The notes: generated from the sequence alone by a model not told the origin. DNA of 64,000 nt from Tritrichomonas musculus (GCA_039105265.1 JAPFFF010000021.1:930001-994000); one strand, 5' to 3'; shown: positions 1 through 9,720, counted from the stretch's first letter. Translations and numbers: made by a program.

Positions 1-2852
1 AAGTTTTAAAAAAAGAACCATCAATATTACTTCGTGAATCAATAATTCATTCAATGTCACTAATTATTGAATCAAAAATTCAATGGCCTGAGCTTTCTCA
101 ATATACACAAGATTTATTGCAATCTAGCGAGCCTATACAAATTGAAACAGCTCTAAAAATATTGTTTGTTTGGATTCCATCTTTTCCAAAGGAAGAATTT
201 TTGTTGATGGCTCCTTTCATTGGTCAAAATATTATTAGCGCACTCTCAACAGATTCTGTAGATATTCAAATTGATGGATTTAATCTTCTCGCGCAATCGA
301 TTTCTTTCTTTGATTCTCAACTTGTTTCTCCTTTTTCAGATGCTTTAAATCGTATATTTGAGGTTTTTCATCAAATGATGATTCAACAAAATGATAACGC
401 ATTTAAAATCAGCCGAATTATTGAACATATAATTGAATCTAATAACAATTCTATTAATATTAATCAACTAATAAGTATATTTCTCCAATTGGCGCAAGAT
501 GGGAACATATCTCCAAATTATTATTTTACTATATTTTGTCCTTTATCAACCCTTGCCGAAAAATGCTCTTTGGACCAATTGAAACCATTTGCAGGTGATA
601 TTATGAAGTCAACAATTTTATGCATATCAAAATCCCTCAATGATGAGTGCTTCTCTGAAGATTCATTAGGATTGTACATTTCATATTTAATTGATAGTTT
701 AATTGAGTGCATGAACAATGAAAAATTATTTAATGTTGCTCTTAGTTTACTTCCCGACAATTCAATAAATGAAGCTTATGCTGCTGCTATCGTTTTTAAT
801 CGTTTCCTTGAATTTTCAGATTCTATTGCAATCAAATATTCAGTAGAATTAGCAAATCGTTTATTGAAATACGCCAACTCAAATTGTTCTCACGTTGTGT
901 TTGAAGCGTCATTAATTGCTTTATCCAAATTGATTTCCGATGCCGATAACAAAATGTCAGCTTTCGTTGATCCAATCATTAAATGCTGCTTAGAAGCTTT
1001 TGAAACACATCATGAACAATTAATAATCAATGCTCTTCAGACCTTAACAAATGCTATTGATAATATTGAATTTGATTCAAGCTATTTAGAAATTCTAATT
1101 CCAAAGATAACATCATTAGCTGCCTCTAATAACATTACAATAACGGAATACGCAATCCCAGTTTTTTCAGCATTGACTGTAAAATGTGAAAATGACATAA
1201 TTCCTTATATTCCATCTTTTCTCCCTCTAATTGTTCATGCAGCCCAAATCAATGAAAAGAATGATCCAATTCTTAAAGGAGAGGCACTTGAAACATTAGC
1301 TCAAATAATTTCTGTAGCTCCTGCCGAGTCATCCTCTATCATCGAACCATCAATGCAACTTTTCATGGAGTGCACCAAAACAGAAGATACAACTATTATC
1401 GCTAGTCTTCTAAAATCCTTTTCATTCCTTGTTTCAGCTAAGTTTAACGGCATTGAATCAATTCTCCCTACAATCATTCAATTTTCCATTTCTCAACTCG
1501 ATCTTGGCAAAACGCTAAACGTTATTACTGATGAAAATTTCAATCCATATGAAGAAGAAAATACGGGAACTAATATTGATATTTATGAGTCTATTATGAA
1601 TGCATTATCTGTTATAAATAGTGCTGCTAAAAGTGCGACCGAATATCTTGCCCCATATATAAAAGAAGTTACAGAATCAGTTCTGAGTTACACGAATTTA
1701 CCAGATTCTCAAATTTCTCGTCATTCTATATCATACCTTGCTACTCTCATCGTTACTTATCATCTTACTCCAAATGAATATATATATCAATTGATTTCTG
1801 AGCCTTATGATTTATTCCAAGACTATGATGAAGGAAATGTTGCTGAGATGTTTTTATTCTGTAAAACAATTCTCGAAAACGACTGTCCAGTTGATCCAAA
1901 GTTTTTAGAATTGTTTTATCAATATTCATTAAAAGCAATTGAGCACAAACTTCCGGCATTAAAATCATATCAACGTGATAATAATAAATATAATGAATTC
2001 AATGAAGAAGAAGATGATGCAGATTTTGATGATGATGCCAATGATAAAAGTGAATTTGATATCGTTGAAGCAGTTTTTGAATTATTATCAGTTCTTGTGT
2101 CGAAACAATTTTTCAACAGCCAAACTTTAACAAAACTTGTCAGTTCTTTGAAAAATGCACAGAAAAAGAATTTTACTTTGGATGTAATTTATGGAACTGA
2201 TATTTTAGGACAATTATTTGAAGTTGATCAAACATCATTTTCAAAACTCGCTTTAAAGTTTTCTCTTAACATTATACATGATTGTTTGCCACTTTGCGAT
2301 GGCACATATCGTCCATGTCCGCTAGATGCTACTCGTAGAATAATATCAACTAACATTACTGTGCTAAATGATATTATCCCTCAAATAATTGAAAAGACTA
2401 ATTCAATTCTTGCACTTGTTAATCAAGGGCAACCATTTTATAAAGAAACTTTATCAAGTGCTGTTTCACTTCTTTTTGCCTTATTCAAAATTCAAGGCCA
2501 AGAGTTTCCATTGAACAACTATTTCCCAGCAATGCTCTCCTCATTACCTTCTAGATATTATGCCAACTACATATATGGAACTTTGGTAATACTTTATCTA
2601 CAAGCTGGAGAAATATTCAATCCATTTGCAAATGAACTAATTAGAGTTTTGGCACAGACTTTATGTTTGAAAGATAATCAATTGAAAAAATATAATTTTT
2701 CACAAGAAGTTTATCAGAACGTATTAAAAATGTTCATGATCTTGATCCAAACCGTTCCAAATGCTCAAGAGTTAGTTCAACAAGTTGTTCCTAATCCAAG
2801 TTCACAAGAAATCCTTCAAAGTCGTCTTGCAGCTGCTTCATCGCAATGTTGA
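1..2852 (+). CDS. Importin-beta/karyopherin-like HEAT-repeat protein (5' end outside window)
   Basis: This is the C-terminal part of a nuclear transport receptor of the importin-4/5 (karyopherin beta) type, which carries cargo through nuclear pores under Ran-GTP control. The translation is almost entirely amphipathic helix pairs (HEAT repeats), with an acidic loop of E and D residues at about nt 2005-2060, as in this family. The first ATG is at 54, but the frame stays open to the window edge. The residues before that ATG (LLRESIIHS, then WPELSQ shortly after it) read like the conserved early HEAT repeats of importin-5. I therefore treat the gene as partial at its 5' end. A TCATTC motif at 47-52 resembles an initiator but lies inside this coding stretch. 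The stop is at 2850-2852. No intron is seen. The exact paralogue is uncertain; the family assignment is fairly sure. Confidence 0.75.
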   Translation, partial: VLKKEPSILLRESIIHSMSLIIESKIQWPELSQYTQDLLQSSEPIQIETALKILFVWIPSFPKEEFLLMAPFIGQNIISALSTDSVDIQIDGFNLLAQSISFFDSQLVSPFSDALNRIFEVFHQMMIQQNDNAFKISRIIEHIIESNNNSININQLISIFLQLAQDGNISPNYYFTIFCPLSTLAEKCSLDQLKPFAGDIMKSTILCISKSLNDECFSEDSLGLYISYLIDSLIECMNNEKLFNVALSLLPDNSINEAYAAAIVFNRFLEFSDSIAIKYSVELANRLLKYANSNCSHVVFEASLIALSKLISDADNKMSAFVDPIIKCCLEAFETHHEQLIINALQTLTNAIDNIEFDSSYLEILIPKITSLAASNNITITEYAIPVFSALTVKCENDIIPYIPSFLPLIVHAAQINEKNDPILKGEALETLAQIISVAPAESSSIIEPSMQLFMECTKTEDTTIIASLLKSFSFLVSAKFNGIESILPTIIQFSISQLDLGKTLNVITDENFNPYEEENTGTNIDIYESIMNALSVINSAAKSATEYLAPYIKEVTESVLSYTNLPDSQISRHSISYLATLIVTYHLTPNEYIYQLISEPYDLFQDYDEGNVAEMFLFCKTILENDCPVDPKFLELFYQYSLKAIEHKLPALKSYQRDNNKYNEFNEEEDDADFDDDANDKSEFDIVEAVFELLSVLVSKQFFNSQTLTKLVSSLKNAQKKNFTLDVIYGTDILGQLFEVDQTSFSKLALKFSLNIIHDCLPLCDGTYRPCPLDATRRIISTNITVLNDIIPQIIEKTNSILALVNQGQPFYKETLSSAVSLLFALFKIQGQEFPLNNYFPAMLSSLPSRYYANYIYGTLVILYLQAGEIFNPFANELIRVLAQTLCLKDNQLKKYNFSQEVYQNVLKMFMILIQTVPNAQELVQQVVPNPSSQEILQSRLAAASSQC

Positions 2853-3011
2853 TCATCTTTCTTATTACTATTTGTTTAATTTATAAATATTTGATTTCAT
2901 TCTATCTTTACTATTTAATGAATTCAAATTTATTGACAAAAACTTTTTGAATAGAATATATACTGAAAAAGTTTATAAAGAAACGAAAAAATTTTATAAT
3001 AACAAAATATA

Positions 3012-5408
3012 TTAAATATTATAAACAAGATTAGATAAAACATCTTCAAGCTGCTCTACTGAAAAAGTGTAAGATTTGACCCCGAGTTTATTTTTCTGTT
3101 CTGCAAAAGCTAAAAGGAATTCTGAAGTTCTCCGACTTGATGGCATTCTTATCACATTTTCTCTATCTTCAGATATTTCAGCCTCAGGGATAAATGCTTG
3201 AGCTAATTTCAATACTGATTCGGCATTACCACTCGTACTGTCGATTCTTAAAACATAACCGCATTTGGATTGCTTTCTTAGCTCAGTAGAACTTCCAGCG
3301 AACGTTAATTTTCCATCAGTTACAATAAACAATCTTGACGAAAGAGTTTCTGCCTCCTCTAGTTCATGGCTTGTGATGATTGATGTTGTTCCTTTCAAAC
3401 TAGAGAGCATTTTCCATATCAGCATTCGTCCTTGAACATCAACACCTGCTGTTGGTTCATCCATCAAAACAATTTTTGGGTTTCCAAGTAATGACAGACC
3501 AATGCATAATTTCCTCTTTTGGCCACCCGAGAGATTTCCAGCTTTATTGTCCATTGAATGTAAAAGGTTTAATGTTGATCCGAGGAAATCAATTGTATTT
3601 TCTAGGACATCCGGTGGAACTCCTCGATATGCCCCAAATAATTCAAAATGTTCTCTAACAGACATTTTTTTAATGATGACATTTTCTTGACAGCAAACGC
3701 CAAGACTATGAGGACGTCGATGTCCAAGTATTGAAATTTTTCCTTCCGTTGGCTTAATGATCCTTGATAAGCAATCAATCAAAGTTGATTTGCCTGATCC
3801 ATTCGGACCAATAACAACGATCATTTCCCCTTTATTAACTTTAAAAGAAACATTGTCAAGAGCTTTCATGTCTTTCATACCTTTATATTCTTTAGATAAA
3901 TTGTCAACATTTATTACAGCGTTTTCTTTTTTATTTCTATTTTCTTCATCTTCTTCGGAGTCTGTTTTTTCATCTTTTGTTTTTTTGATTAGCTTGCATT
4001 TGAGGAAATGCATAAATTTGTATGGTTGTTGACCATATTTTCGTGGAAGAAAAGCATTCAATGCAAGAAAGAGTAAGAAGTATAATGCAGCGTCCATTAA
4101 AAGCCAGACTAATGGAATCCATGGTGGGCAAACATAATCGCTGTTATTCATATTATTCCAATGATAAACTGAAATATCAGTATATGATGCAATTGAACCT
4201 TGCATTATAAAGAGTTCATATGCTGCCATAGGAAAGAATGAAAATATATAAATAATAACATAACTGGCATCTGATTTATTTGTTAATATAGAAAACTGAA
4301 AAACAAGGCATGTTGCTACACTAGCCATGATTAGCCCAACAGTAAATCCTCTGCCATTTTTTACATTATTAATGAATGTTGATACAAAATATTGAAACCA
4401 AAGCTCTGCTATTATGTAAATAATCGAAAATACAAAAATCATGCCAAATGAATTTCCATTCATTCCAAACCAAAAAGCAAGAACTAGTGATATAAACAGA
4501 TATATAAAAAAGCAAATCACAAACGAAACAGTAAAATTAGTTACCCAAAATGCAGTTTCTTTCATTCCCATTAAAAACGAAAACGCTAACACACGATTCT
4601 GTTTTTCTTCAAAAATAGCTTCCATGTCTGGAATTGTAGCTATTACAATAGCAATTGCAGCTAATATACCATAAGAAAAAGAGTAAATGGTTGTTCGATT
4701 AATGACTTTGGGGTGAGGAAAAGGAGAAACAGAAATCGATGTATTCAACGATAATGAGGTTTGATAAATATCAGATATATTCATTCCTTTGTTTTCAATT
4801 AAATATCGCATTTTAATAATTGAATTGCGTAACTGTAAATATAAATCGATTGTCGGGTTTCCTGTTGTTGATTGAATGTTGACTTTAATATGCGGTTCTG
4901 TTAAATATTTTTTTTTCTCATTGATATTTAACCATTGAAAACTAACAGCATTATATCTGGTTAAAAACATTTCCGATTTTAATTTAGATGTAGTATTAAC
5001 ATAAGAGAATTTTGTTGATGGAAAAGAAATATTTGATAATTGGCCTCCATAAATAACTGTTTTGAGTAATGTTGTATTTCCAATTAAGTAGTGCATCAAT
5101 GGAATATCTGGCATGCATACAACAACAACTTTTGATTGGCTTTGGGAAAACCAATCAATTAATGATTGATTATTCAACTTTTCCTGTTTAGGAAATCTTT
5201 CATTTTGAATTACAGTATCTGTACAATAGTAAGAAGGTGTGCAGATAATAATTAGCACAAATGCAACTATGATTTCAATTAGTGATGCAGGATTACGAAA
5301 TTTGATGATAAACTGTTTTTTAAAAAGTGATAAAACTTGCCTTGAAAAACTTGGTTTTAAATATGACCAATGCCCTAGAGGGTTGGGTAAAGCATTATAT
5401 TCATCCAT
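3012..5408 (-). CDS. ABCA-type half ABC transporter
   Basis: This 798-residue protein is predicted to be an ATP-driven membrane transporter of the ABCA class, probably moving lipid. It has one membrane segment at about residues 43-59, then a large extracytoplasmic loop to about 240 with several N-x-S/T sites. A block of about six membrane segments (about 245-463) follows, then an acidic/lysine-rich linker and one nucleotide-binding domain. Walker A GPNGSGKST is near residue 533, the signature LSGGQ near 626, Walker B followed by DEPTAG near 647, and the H-loop TSHELEE near 678. One membrane domain plus one ATPase domain makes it a half transporter, where animal ABCA proteins are full length. 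It lies head to head with a second ABCA-type gene at 5630. An initiator-like motif lies just upstream and supports the start at 5408. Confidence 0.9.
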   Translation of the reverse strand: MDEYNALPNPLGHWSYLKPSFSRQVLSLFKKQFIIKFRNPASLIEIIVAFVLIIICTPSYYCTDTVIQNERFPKQEKLNNQSLIDWFSQSQSKVVVVCMPDIPLMHYLIGNTTLLKTVIYGGQLSNISFPSTKFSYVNTTSKLKSEMFLTRYNAVSFQWLNINEKKKYLTEPHIKVNIQSTTGNPTIDLYLQLRNSIIKMRYLIENKGMNISDIYQTSLSLNTSISVSPFPHPKVINRTTIYSFSYGILAAIAIVIATIPDMEAIFEEKQNRVLAFSFLMGMKETAFWVTNFTVSFVICFFIYLFISLVLAFWFGMNGNSFGMIFVFSIIYIIAELWFQYFVSTFINNVKNGRGFTVGLIMASVATCLVFQFSILTNKSDASYVIIYIFSFFPMAAYELFIMQGSIASYTDISVYHWNNMNNSDYVCPPWIPLVWLLMDAALYFLLFLALNAFLPRKYGQQPYKFMHFLKCKLIKKTKDEKTDSEEDEENRNKKENAVINVDNLSKEYKGMKDMKALDNVSFKVNKGEMIVVIGPNGSGKSTLIDCLSRIIKPTEGKISILGHRRPHSLGVCCQENVIIKKMSVREHFELFGAYRGVPPDVLENTIDFLGSTLNLLHSMDNKAGNLSGGQKRKLCIGLSLLGNPKIVLMDEPTAGVDVQGRMLIWKMLSSLKGTTSIITSHELEEAETLSSRLFIVTDGKLTFAGSSTELRKQSKCGYVLRIDSTSGNAESVLKLAQAFIPEAEISEDRENVIRMPSSRRTSEFLLAFAEQKNKLGVKSYTFSVEQLEDVLSNLVYNI

Positions 5409-5629
5409 ATTTGAATGATATTAATTTTTGAATAAATTTTCTCATAAAAAAAAAAAAAAAATCGATAAAATCATTGCAAAAAATGGTAAATAAAAGAAAC
5501 ATGGAGAAAAGGAAATTTTACTGTCATTTTTCACTTTATGTGAATAACTTTTTCTTAATTTTTTTTTCTGTAAATGACTGAAATTTTTCAGAGATATAGA
5601 AAAATTGAGAAAACAATTCAGTAAATTAT
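5409..5629. promoter_or_regulatory. Divergent promoter region between two ABCA genes
   Basis: This 221-bp AT-rich spacer separates the head-to-head transporter genes. It holds a 15-base A run near 5446-5460 and T-rich tracts. A clear Inr is present only for the minus-strand gene. For the plus-strand gene the sequence just before the ATG (TTCAGTAAATT) does not fit the Inr consensus well, so its start element is not identified. Confidence 0.45.
5413..5418 (-). promoter_or_regulatory. Trichomonad-type initiator (Inr) of the ABCA gene
   Basis: On the minus strand the sequence reads TCATTC, fitting the trichomonad initiator TCA(+1)-Py-T/A. The predicted +1 A is about 8 nt from the ATG at 5408, and very short 5' leaders are normal in trichomonads. 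The motif is directly visible; its use is inferred. Confidence 0.55.
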
Positions 5630-7885
5630 ATGACTAAGAAAACTGGGATTTGTCCATTGAGTCACTTAAAAGCGATCCTTATTCGAAGATTGCTTACAAT
5701 TAAACGATCTTGGAAATCAATTTTGATATCAACTCTAGGAACAACAATTGCTTCTGCACTTGGAATTGGTTTTTATTGGATGATGCTTTCATGGATAGAT
5801 CCCATTACGAATCCAATTACCTTTGATGTTTTCGGTGATAATTATTACAATTTTGCAATTTCTGGTAAATCAAATGATGGATTTGTTTCAAGTATAGAAA
5901 GTGCGTTGAAAAAACTATTTATAAATGATACGAAAAGACAACCAAATTTTTTTTATTTTAATTCATTAAATGAAATGCAAGAATTCATTTATAATCATTT
6001 TGATTCGAAACTGGTAATGGGTCTTGACCTTAGCTTAGGCCCATCGAATGTTCTCATATTATATAATAATACAATTTATCAAGGTTTACAAAATCCGAAT
6101 TCTTATGAATTATATTCAATTGTTCTTTTTGGGCAAGCTCTTTGGTTTAACGAATTTAATCCCAATAAAACCGTCTATTTGTCTTTTACTTCCAATTCAA
6201 GTAATGAACCAAGTTTATTTGATAATTCGGAATTCAACTTTTCTTATATTAATTTTGAATATTCATCTCTTAATGAGAACATGGCCAAATCAATTTTCAG
6301 TGCTATTGGTCCATTTCTTCTTGTAGCAGGTCTTCTTACTTGCATTCCCTTAATCATGTATCAACCTTTTTTAGATATTAGAGGCGAAGTAAGGCAATAT
6401 ATGATGCAGTGTACATTAAGACTTTTCCCCTATTGGTTTGGAACATTTATTATAGATTTAAGTATTTGGGTAATTATTACAACAATTGTTTGGGGCCTAT
6501 TGAATTTAGGATGGATACGTTCATTTCATGATAATTTATTTTCTACATGGTATGTTCTTGCTTTTCAAGGGCCTTCTATGCTATTATTTTTTTATTGTTT
6601 TTCTTTTCTGTTTTCATCGCCAATATCAGGGCCAAGAATAATGTATCTCATAATGGTCTTAGCTATTTTTATCGGAATTTTAGTAAATATGATTATCGGA
6701 GGAATAAATCCTCTAGGTTTAGACTGGTTTTGGTCACTTATTCCCCCTATTTCTCTTGAACAAATTATTTCGATTATAATTCGTAATATGGGCTATAATA
6801 AAGAAAATTTCCGCTATTATTGGCATTATCAACATTCGATGCCATATTTGATAATGCAATGGGTTGATATAATTTTATATGGAATAATTCTAGCGATCAT
6901 TGAAGTGAATAGAATCGAAATTCAGAAAAGATTGGCCAAACGTACATTTTCAAACTATTCTGAATATTTCAAGCAAGCCAAAAGGCGAAGCGTTCAATCA
7001 GACGATGCAAAAGAAATGGAAGAAGCAGTGCATGAAACTAATGATTGGGCGGTTCGAATTGTAGATGTTTCACGTCTTTTTATTAATAATGATAAAAAGC
7101 CAATAACTGCTGTTAACAATGTTTCACTTGGTATCAAAGAATTTTCATTATTTGGATTTTTGGGCGCAAATGGTGCCGGAAAAACTACTTTAATCAATTT
7201 GATTGCTGGTAATATTCCACCATCAGCTGGTAAAATAGAATTATTTGGTAATAATATCGAGGATATTGAAGATACAACGATTATCTCAATATGTCCTCAA
7301 TTTAACAGTCATTTGTTCCTTGCCTTGACTCCAAAAGAACATTTTAAAATTTATTCCCTACTTTTTCAAATGGATGATGAGGATACTGAAGATATTATTG
7401 AAGATTTAATTTCAGGAATGGAATTAAATGATTTTGAAGATGTTCCGGTTCGTGAACTTAGTATTGGAGATGCAAGAAAACTTGGAATTGCATTAAGTTT
7501 TTTTGGTCCATCAAAATTGCTTATTCTTGATGAGCCAACAGCATCTCTTGATCCAATTGCTTGTCGTTGTGTTCAGCAAATGATTCTTGAGCACAAAGGT
7601 GAAAAAACATATATGCTATGTACACATATTTTAAGTGAAGCAGAATTTTTATGTGATGTAATATCAATTATGGTAAGAGGAAGTATCTACACAATCGGTT
7701 CCCCGCAATATTTGTCAGAAAAATATGGAAAAGATTATCGAATAGATATCAATCTTGATGATGCCACAAAAGAATGTCACAACAAAGTTCGAAACTTTTT
7801 CAATAAAGAACTTCCTGATGCGGAATTGGTAATCCAAAGGCCAAAATCTCAAATTTACACAATTGTGTTGTGCAGCAAAGAGTAG
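5630..7885 (+). CDS. ABCA-type half ABC transporter, paralogue
   Basis: This 751-residue protein has the same plan as its divergent neighbour: one N-terminal membrane segment, a long extracytoplasmic loop, a membrane block at about residues 225-435, and one nucleotide-binding domain. Walker A is GANGAGKTT near residue 512, Walker B LLILDEPTAS near 635, and the H-loop CTHILSEAE near 664. The ABC signature reads LSIGD (about residue 610) instead of LSGGQ, which could alter ATP hydrolysis. The protein also stops soon after the last strands of the ATPase domain, without the usual ABCA C-terminal tail. A frame shifted by one base stays open from 7833 to 8024 and looks protein-like (see findings). 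The two genes probably arose by an old inverted duplication; they are clearly diverged. Confidence 0.88.
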   Translation: MTKKTGICPLSHLKAILIRRLLTIKRSWKSILISTLGTTIASALGIGFYWMMLSWIDPITNPITFDVFGDNYYNFAISGKSNDGFVSSIESALKKLFINDTKRQPNFFYFNSLNEMQEFIYNHFDSKLVMGLDLSLGPSNVLILYNNTIYQGLQNPNSYELYSIVLFGQALWFNEFNPNKTVYLSFTSNSSNEPSLFDNSEFNFSYINFEYSSLNENMAKSIFSAIGPFLLVAGLLTCIPLIMYQPFLDIRGEVRQYMMQCTLRLFPYWFGTFIIDLSIWVIITTIVWGLLNLGWIRSFHDNLFSTWYVLAFQGPSMLLFFYCFSFLFSSPISGPRIMYLIMVLAIFIGILVNMIIGGINPLGLDWFWSLIPPISLEQIISIIIRNMGYNKENFRYYWHYQHSMPYLIMQWVDIILYGIILAIIEVNRIEIQKRLAKRTFSNYSEYFKQAKRRSVQSDDAKEMEEAVHETNDWAVRIVDVSRLFINNDKKPITAVNNVSLGIKEFSLFGFLGANGAGKTTLINLIAGNIPPSAGKIELFGNNIEDIEDTTIISICPQFNSHLFLALTPKEHFKIYSLLFQMDDEDTEDIIEDLISGMELNDFEDVPVRELSIGDARKLGIALSFFGPSKLLILDEPTASLDPIACRCVQQMILEHKGEKTYMLCTHILSEAEFLCDVISIMVRGSIYTIGSPQYLSEKYGKDYRIDINLDDATKECHNKVRNFFNKELPDAELVIQRPKSQIYTIVLCSKE

Positions 7886-8051
7886 TCCAATAAGAAAAAT
7901 TGATGCTATAAAAATCATTAAAGATAATGGAGAAGTAGTTATTGATTTGAAACAAGTATATAATAAAGAATATAATGAACTTGTTAATAATTATCATGTA
8001 TGTTTAAAATATTGTATAGTATAAAAAATTAGAAGTAGTTATTTTTTACTC

Positions 8052-8414
8052 TTACTCCTTATCTTTTGGTGATGAAGCTTCTTGTTCATCATCTTCTTGT
8101 GTCTCTTGCGAGTCAGACACTATTGGCACTTGAAAGCCAAGAGGTTTTGGTTTTGGAGATTGTGGATTCTTTTTGATATAAACCTCACAGGTAGTGAGAT
8201 TCATTTGAGTAAGTGCACCAGCAATCTTGTTCAAGTTGGTTTGTATCAAAGGGTCATAGTTGATGCAGACACTAGATGGTGTAGAGTTTGTTATTTTTTG
8301 GTTGAACAGGAATACAACCTCTTTAACAGCATTGGTGATTTCAGCATTAGCACTTTTTATATCATTCTTTTGCTGTTTTTGGTATTCTTTGAAGTCTTTT
8401 GCGGTAGACGACAT
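8052..8414 (-). CDS. Small acidic-tailed protein of PolB element 1, unknown function
   Basis: This 120-residue protein is not recognised. I chose the ATG at 8414 (MSSTAKDFKEY) over an upstream ATG at 8480 because the extra residues overlap the divergent gene and look like untranslated AT-rich sequence. It has a helical N-terminal half, a middle part with hydrophobic strands, and a Pro/Lys then Glu/Asp/Ser-rich tail (about 85-120) that is probably disordered. It is transcribed divergently from the bZIP-like gene at 8472 across 57 bp. Its place at the edge of the element suggests an accessory or regulatory role; no catalytic motif is visible. Confidence 0.5.
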   Translation of the reverse strand: MSSTAKDFKEYQKQQKNDIKSANAEITNAVKEVVFLFNQKITNSTPSSVCINYDPLIQTNLNKIAGALTQMNLTTCEVYIKKNPQSPKPKPLGFQVPIVSDSQETQEDDEQEASSPKDKE

Positions 8415-8471
8415 TTTAAAAAATGAAGTGATTTTGAAAAAATAATTCAATTTTTTATCTCCAATGAAATC

Positions 8472-8738
8472 ATGAGCCAAAATTTAGATTTAGGTGAGTT
8501 CAAAGAAACAGCCATTATCAAAAAACTCAAGAAGTCGAAAAGCAAAGAGAATCTTCAGAGTGTCGAAAAAAGAGGAAGGAAACCAAAATATGCAACAGTT
8601 GAAGAAAGAAATGAAGCACGTAAGAAACAACAAAAGGCATATCGTGAAAGAAAGAAAAAAGAAGTACAAAGTATGAAGGAAAAAATAAAAGAATATGAAA
8701 ATAAAGAGGTATCACATGAGGAAAAAGGTAGCTTATGA
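8472..8738 (+). CDS. AT-hook / bZIP-like basic protein of PolB element 1
   Basis: This 88-residue, very basic protein has an AT-hook-like KRGRKPK at about residues 33-39. A helix with EARKKQQKAYRERKKKE (about 48-64) follows, resembling the basic region of a bZIP factor, then a short charged coil too short for a classical leucine zipper. It is probably nuclear and DNA-binding, possibly a regulator or packaging factor of the element. The last residues (EEKGSL, then stop) are encoded inside the first unit of a 19-bp tandem array, so repeat expansion has set the C-terminus. Confidence 0.55.
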   Translation: MSQNLDLGEFKETAIIKKLKKSKSKENLQSVEKRGRKPKYATVEERNEARKKQQKAYRERKKKEVQSMKEKIKEYENKEVSHEEKGSL

Positions 8739-8907
8739 GGAAAAAGGTAGCTTATGAGGAAAAAGGTAGCTTATGAGGAAAAAGGTAGCTTATGAGGAAA
8801 AAGGTAGCTTATGAGGAAAAAGGTAGCTTATGAGGAAAAAGGTAGCTTATGAGGAAAAAGGTAGCTTATGAGGAAAAAGGTAGCTTATGAGGAAAAAGGT
8901 AGCTTAT
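8718..8907 (+). repeat. Tandem array, exactly ten copies of a 19-bp unit
   Basis: The unit GAGGAAAAAGGTAGCTTAT repeats ten times without visible change over 190 bp. The first unit contains the end and stop codon of the preceding gene. Near-perfect identity suggests recent slippage or unequal exchange. Confidence 0.95.
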
Positions 8908-8910
8908 GAG

Positions 8911-9287
8911 GAAAAACAAGTACCTCGAAAAAAAACAAGTACCTCGAAAAAAACAAGTAGCTAAAAAAAACAAGTAGCTAAAAAAAAACAAGTACCTCGA
9001 AAAAAAACAAGTACCTCGAAAAAAAACAAGTACCTCGAAAAAAAAAACAAGTAGCTAAAAAAAAAAAAACAAGTACCTCGAAAAAAAACAAGTACCTCGA
9101 AAAAAACAAGTACCTCGAAAAAAACAAGTAGCTAAAAAAAAACAAGTAGCTAAAAAAAAAACAAGTACCTCGAAAAAAAACAAGTACCTCGAAAAAAACA
9201 AGTACCTCGAAAAAAACAAGTAGCTAAAAAAAAAACAAGTACCTCGAAAAAAAACAAGTACCTCGAAAAAAACAAGTAGTTAAAAAA
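8911..9287 (+). repeat. Two-type tandem array (about 20 units of 15-22 bp)
   Basis: About 20 units of the form AAAACAAGTA plus either CCTCG (type C) or GCT (type G), separated by A runs of variable length. In order the types read CC GG CCC G CCC GG CCC G CC G, a higher-order pattern in which three type C units alternate with one or two type G units. The last unit is a variant (AGTT). The core AACAAGT also occurs around the 38-bp repeats at the other side of the element. Confidence 0.9.
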
Positions 9288-9294
9288 TTTTTAG

Positions 9295-9720
9295 TTATTC
9301 ATTTTTCTTGTAGTACATTGTGATGAACTTCTTGTTTCTTTTCACTTTCTTATGTGTAAAGTGTCTCTTTGTTCCATCGAGATGCCCGAAACCAAGTCGA
9401 GTAATAGGTAGTTCATGACCAAAGAACATGTTGTACAAGTTAACAATGTCTCTTGCAGGATAACAATCTTTCTCGAGGTTGTCAAACCATTCATCGTACC
9501 TCTTTTTTTGTTTTGCTCGAAGTCGATGTGCATCATTTTCAAGAGCATGAGCATAATTTTCACACATCGTTCTTAAATTTGATGTATCATCTTCAACTTT
9601 TAGTTGAGATATTTTTTTCGACATGTTTATATTTATTTTGTAGTCGAATGAATCACAACCTTTAGGAGGTGTTTGTTTTTGTAAAATATCTTCTATTTTA
9701 TCTTCTTCTTCATTCATCAT
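9295..9720 (-). CDS. Unknown charged helical protein of PolB element 1
   Basis: This 141-residue protein is not recognised. The N-terminal third is acidic (EEEDKIEDI). A helical middle (about 45-85) contains LRAKQKKRYDEWF, and the C-terminal part is very basic (KRHFTHKKVKRNKK), which could bind nucleic acid. An alternative start, MSKKISQ, lies 32 codons in. It is transcribed towards the tandem repeats, with its 5' end facing the 472-codon frame at 9875-11293. No homologue is seen in the part of element 2 in the window. Confidence 0.5.
   Translation of the reverse strand: MMNEEEDKIEDILQKQTPPKGCDSFDYKININMSKKISQLKVEDDTSNLRTMCENYAHALENDAHRLRAKQKKRYDEWFDNLEKDCYPARDIVNLYNMFFGHELPITRLGFGHLDGTKRHFTHKKVKRNKKFITMYYKKNE

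Noticed and set aside
47-52. TCATTC initiator just before the ATG at 54 as the true gene start
   Set aside because: The frame is open upstream and the upstream residues fit the importin HEAT pattern, so the motif is probably coincidental.
8911-9287. CRISPR-like array
   Set aside because: The repeats alternate with A runs, not with unique spacers, and the genome is eukaryotic.
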